Source: Desulfobacteraceae bacterium (GTDB taxonomy: Bacteria; Desulfobacterota; Desulfobacteria; Desulfobacterales; Desulfosalsimonadaceae). Taken from it: DNA of 5,366 bases. Shown here in pieces: positions 5,148 through 5,366 of the stretch. The stretch is from the NCBI GenBank assembly GCA_027353395.1, contig DAIEHU010000208.1:1-5366 (forward strand), in the 5' to 3' direction. Position numbers and translations under genes: made by a program. The notes below the pieces were generated by a model. It made no database searches, was not told where the DNA came from, and saw only the letters and a list, made by a program, of their open reading frames with translations. Each line of letters opens with the position of its first letter. Position 1 is the first letter of the stretch.

Positions 5148-5366
5148 TCAGAATTCATACTCCATGCGACTGATAATCTCTTCCTGGGCGATGTCGCTTA
5201 AGTTTATAAAAATGCCAGAATATCCGCTGATCCGCACAACCAGATCCCGGTACTGATCCGGATGCTGTTGGGCATCCCGGAGGGTCTGGGAATCCACCAT
5301 ATTGAACTGCACTTGAACCCCGCCGTTTTGAAAATAGGCCTGAATCAGGTTCATCAGACGTCGCCC
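5148..5366 (-). CDS. Glycyl radical enzyme, C-terminal part only (runs off the right edge)
   Basis: This is the last 72 residues of a glycyl radical enzyme, the family of pyruvate formate-lyase, benzylsuccinate synthase, choline TMA-lyase, glycerol dehydratase and arylacetate decarboxylases. The fragment has the family's C-terminal pattern: a QVQFNMVDSQTLRDAQ segment (fragment residues 18-33), a proline-containing turn, then VVRISGYSG with the radical-bearing glycine at fragment residue 48 (codon 5223-5225), and an ending close to the usual QDEIIxRT (here QEEIISRM). The family stores a radical on this glycine, put there by a radical-SAM activase, and uses it through a cysteine thiyl radical located far upstream. 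That cysteine loop and the substrate pocket are outside the window, so the reaction cannot be assigned. The residue after GYS is glycine where alanine is common. The gene ends 53 bases before the CoA-transferase alpha gene and is probably the lead gene of the operon or near it. The family call is very secure; the subfamily is open. Confidence 0.95.
   Translation of the reverse strand, partial: GRRLMNLIQAYFQNGGVQVQFNMVDSQTLRDAQQHPDQYRDLVVRISGYSGIFINLSDIAQEEIISRMEYEF

Larger units (their letters stand above)
220..5366 (-). other. Probable operon: GRE, CoA-transferase alpha/beta, MmgE/PrpD, acyl-CoA dehydrogenase, SCP2-like
   Basis: Six genes follow one another on the minus strand with intergenic gaps of 53, 27, 21, 58 and 53 bases, each gap ending in a purine-rich ribosome binding site. 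No gap contains a hairpin followed by a T-run, and none has a well-spaced -35/-10 pair, so co-transcription from a promoter beyond the right edge is the simplest reading. The functional theme is coherent: a radical enzyme, CoA activation, acyl-CoA oxidation, a MmgE/PrpD-type enzyme and a possible lipid carrier. No regulator is in view. The end of the transcript is not evident; it may lie in or beyond positions 1-219. Confidence 0.8.

Overview
The window is a compact block of six co-directional genes, all read on the minus strand from the right edge leftwards. In transcription order they are: the 3' end of a glycyl radical enzyme (GRE); the two subunits of a class I (glutaconate-type) CoA-transferase; a MmgE/PrpD-family protein; an acyl-CoA dehydrogenase; and a small SCP2-like lipid-carrier protein. 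Gaps of 21 to 58 bases separate the genes, each gene has a purine-rich ribosome binding site, and no convincing promoter or intrinsic terminator lies between them. They are therefore probably one transcription unit that starts beyond the right edge. The plus strand carries no gene I can support.

Organism: a glycyl radical enzyme requires anoxic life. The moderately high GC, the protein style and the mix of CoA-transferase, acyl-CoA dehydrogenase and SCP2-like proteins suggest an anaerobic, acid- or hydrocarbon-oxidising bacterium, most like the sulfate-reducing or syntrophic Desulfobacterota. This is inference, since no rRNA or marker gene is present.

Layout: 5148-5366 GRE C-terminus with its radical glycine motif; 4159-5094 CoA-transferase alpha subunit; 3328-4131 CoA-transferase beta subunit, with the candidate catalytic glutamate of true transferases; 1939-3306 MmgE/PrpD protein; 720-1880 acyl-CoA dehydrogenase, whose catalytic base appears to be at the isovaleryl-CoA-dehydrogenase position; 220-666 SCP2-like protein. 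Positions 1-219 are AT-richer and hold no intact gene.

How the genes may work together (inference): a radical enzyme makes or breaks a difficult bond and leaves a carboxylic acid. The CoA-transferase activates the acid, the dehydrogenase introduces a double bond, and the MmgE/PrpD protein performs a hydration/dehydration, isomerisation or epimerisation. The SCP2-like protein may carry a hydrophobic substrate or acyl-CoA. The logic resembles fumarate-addition pathways (benzylsuccinate or alkylsuccinate synthase followed by CoA transfer and beta-oxidation). However, the transferase is class I rather than the class III (BbsEF) type of the toluene pathway, and a MmgE/PrpD member is not a textbook part of that pathway. 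The combination may belong to an uncharacterised GRE pathway, but the part of the GRE that would define its substrate is outside the window.
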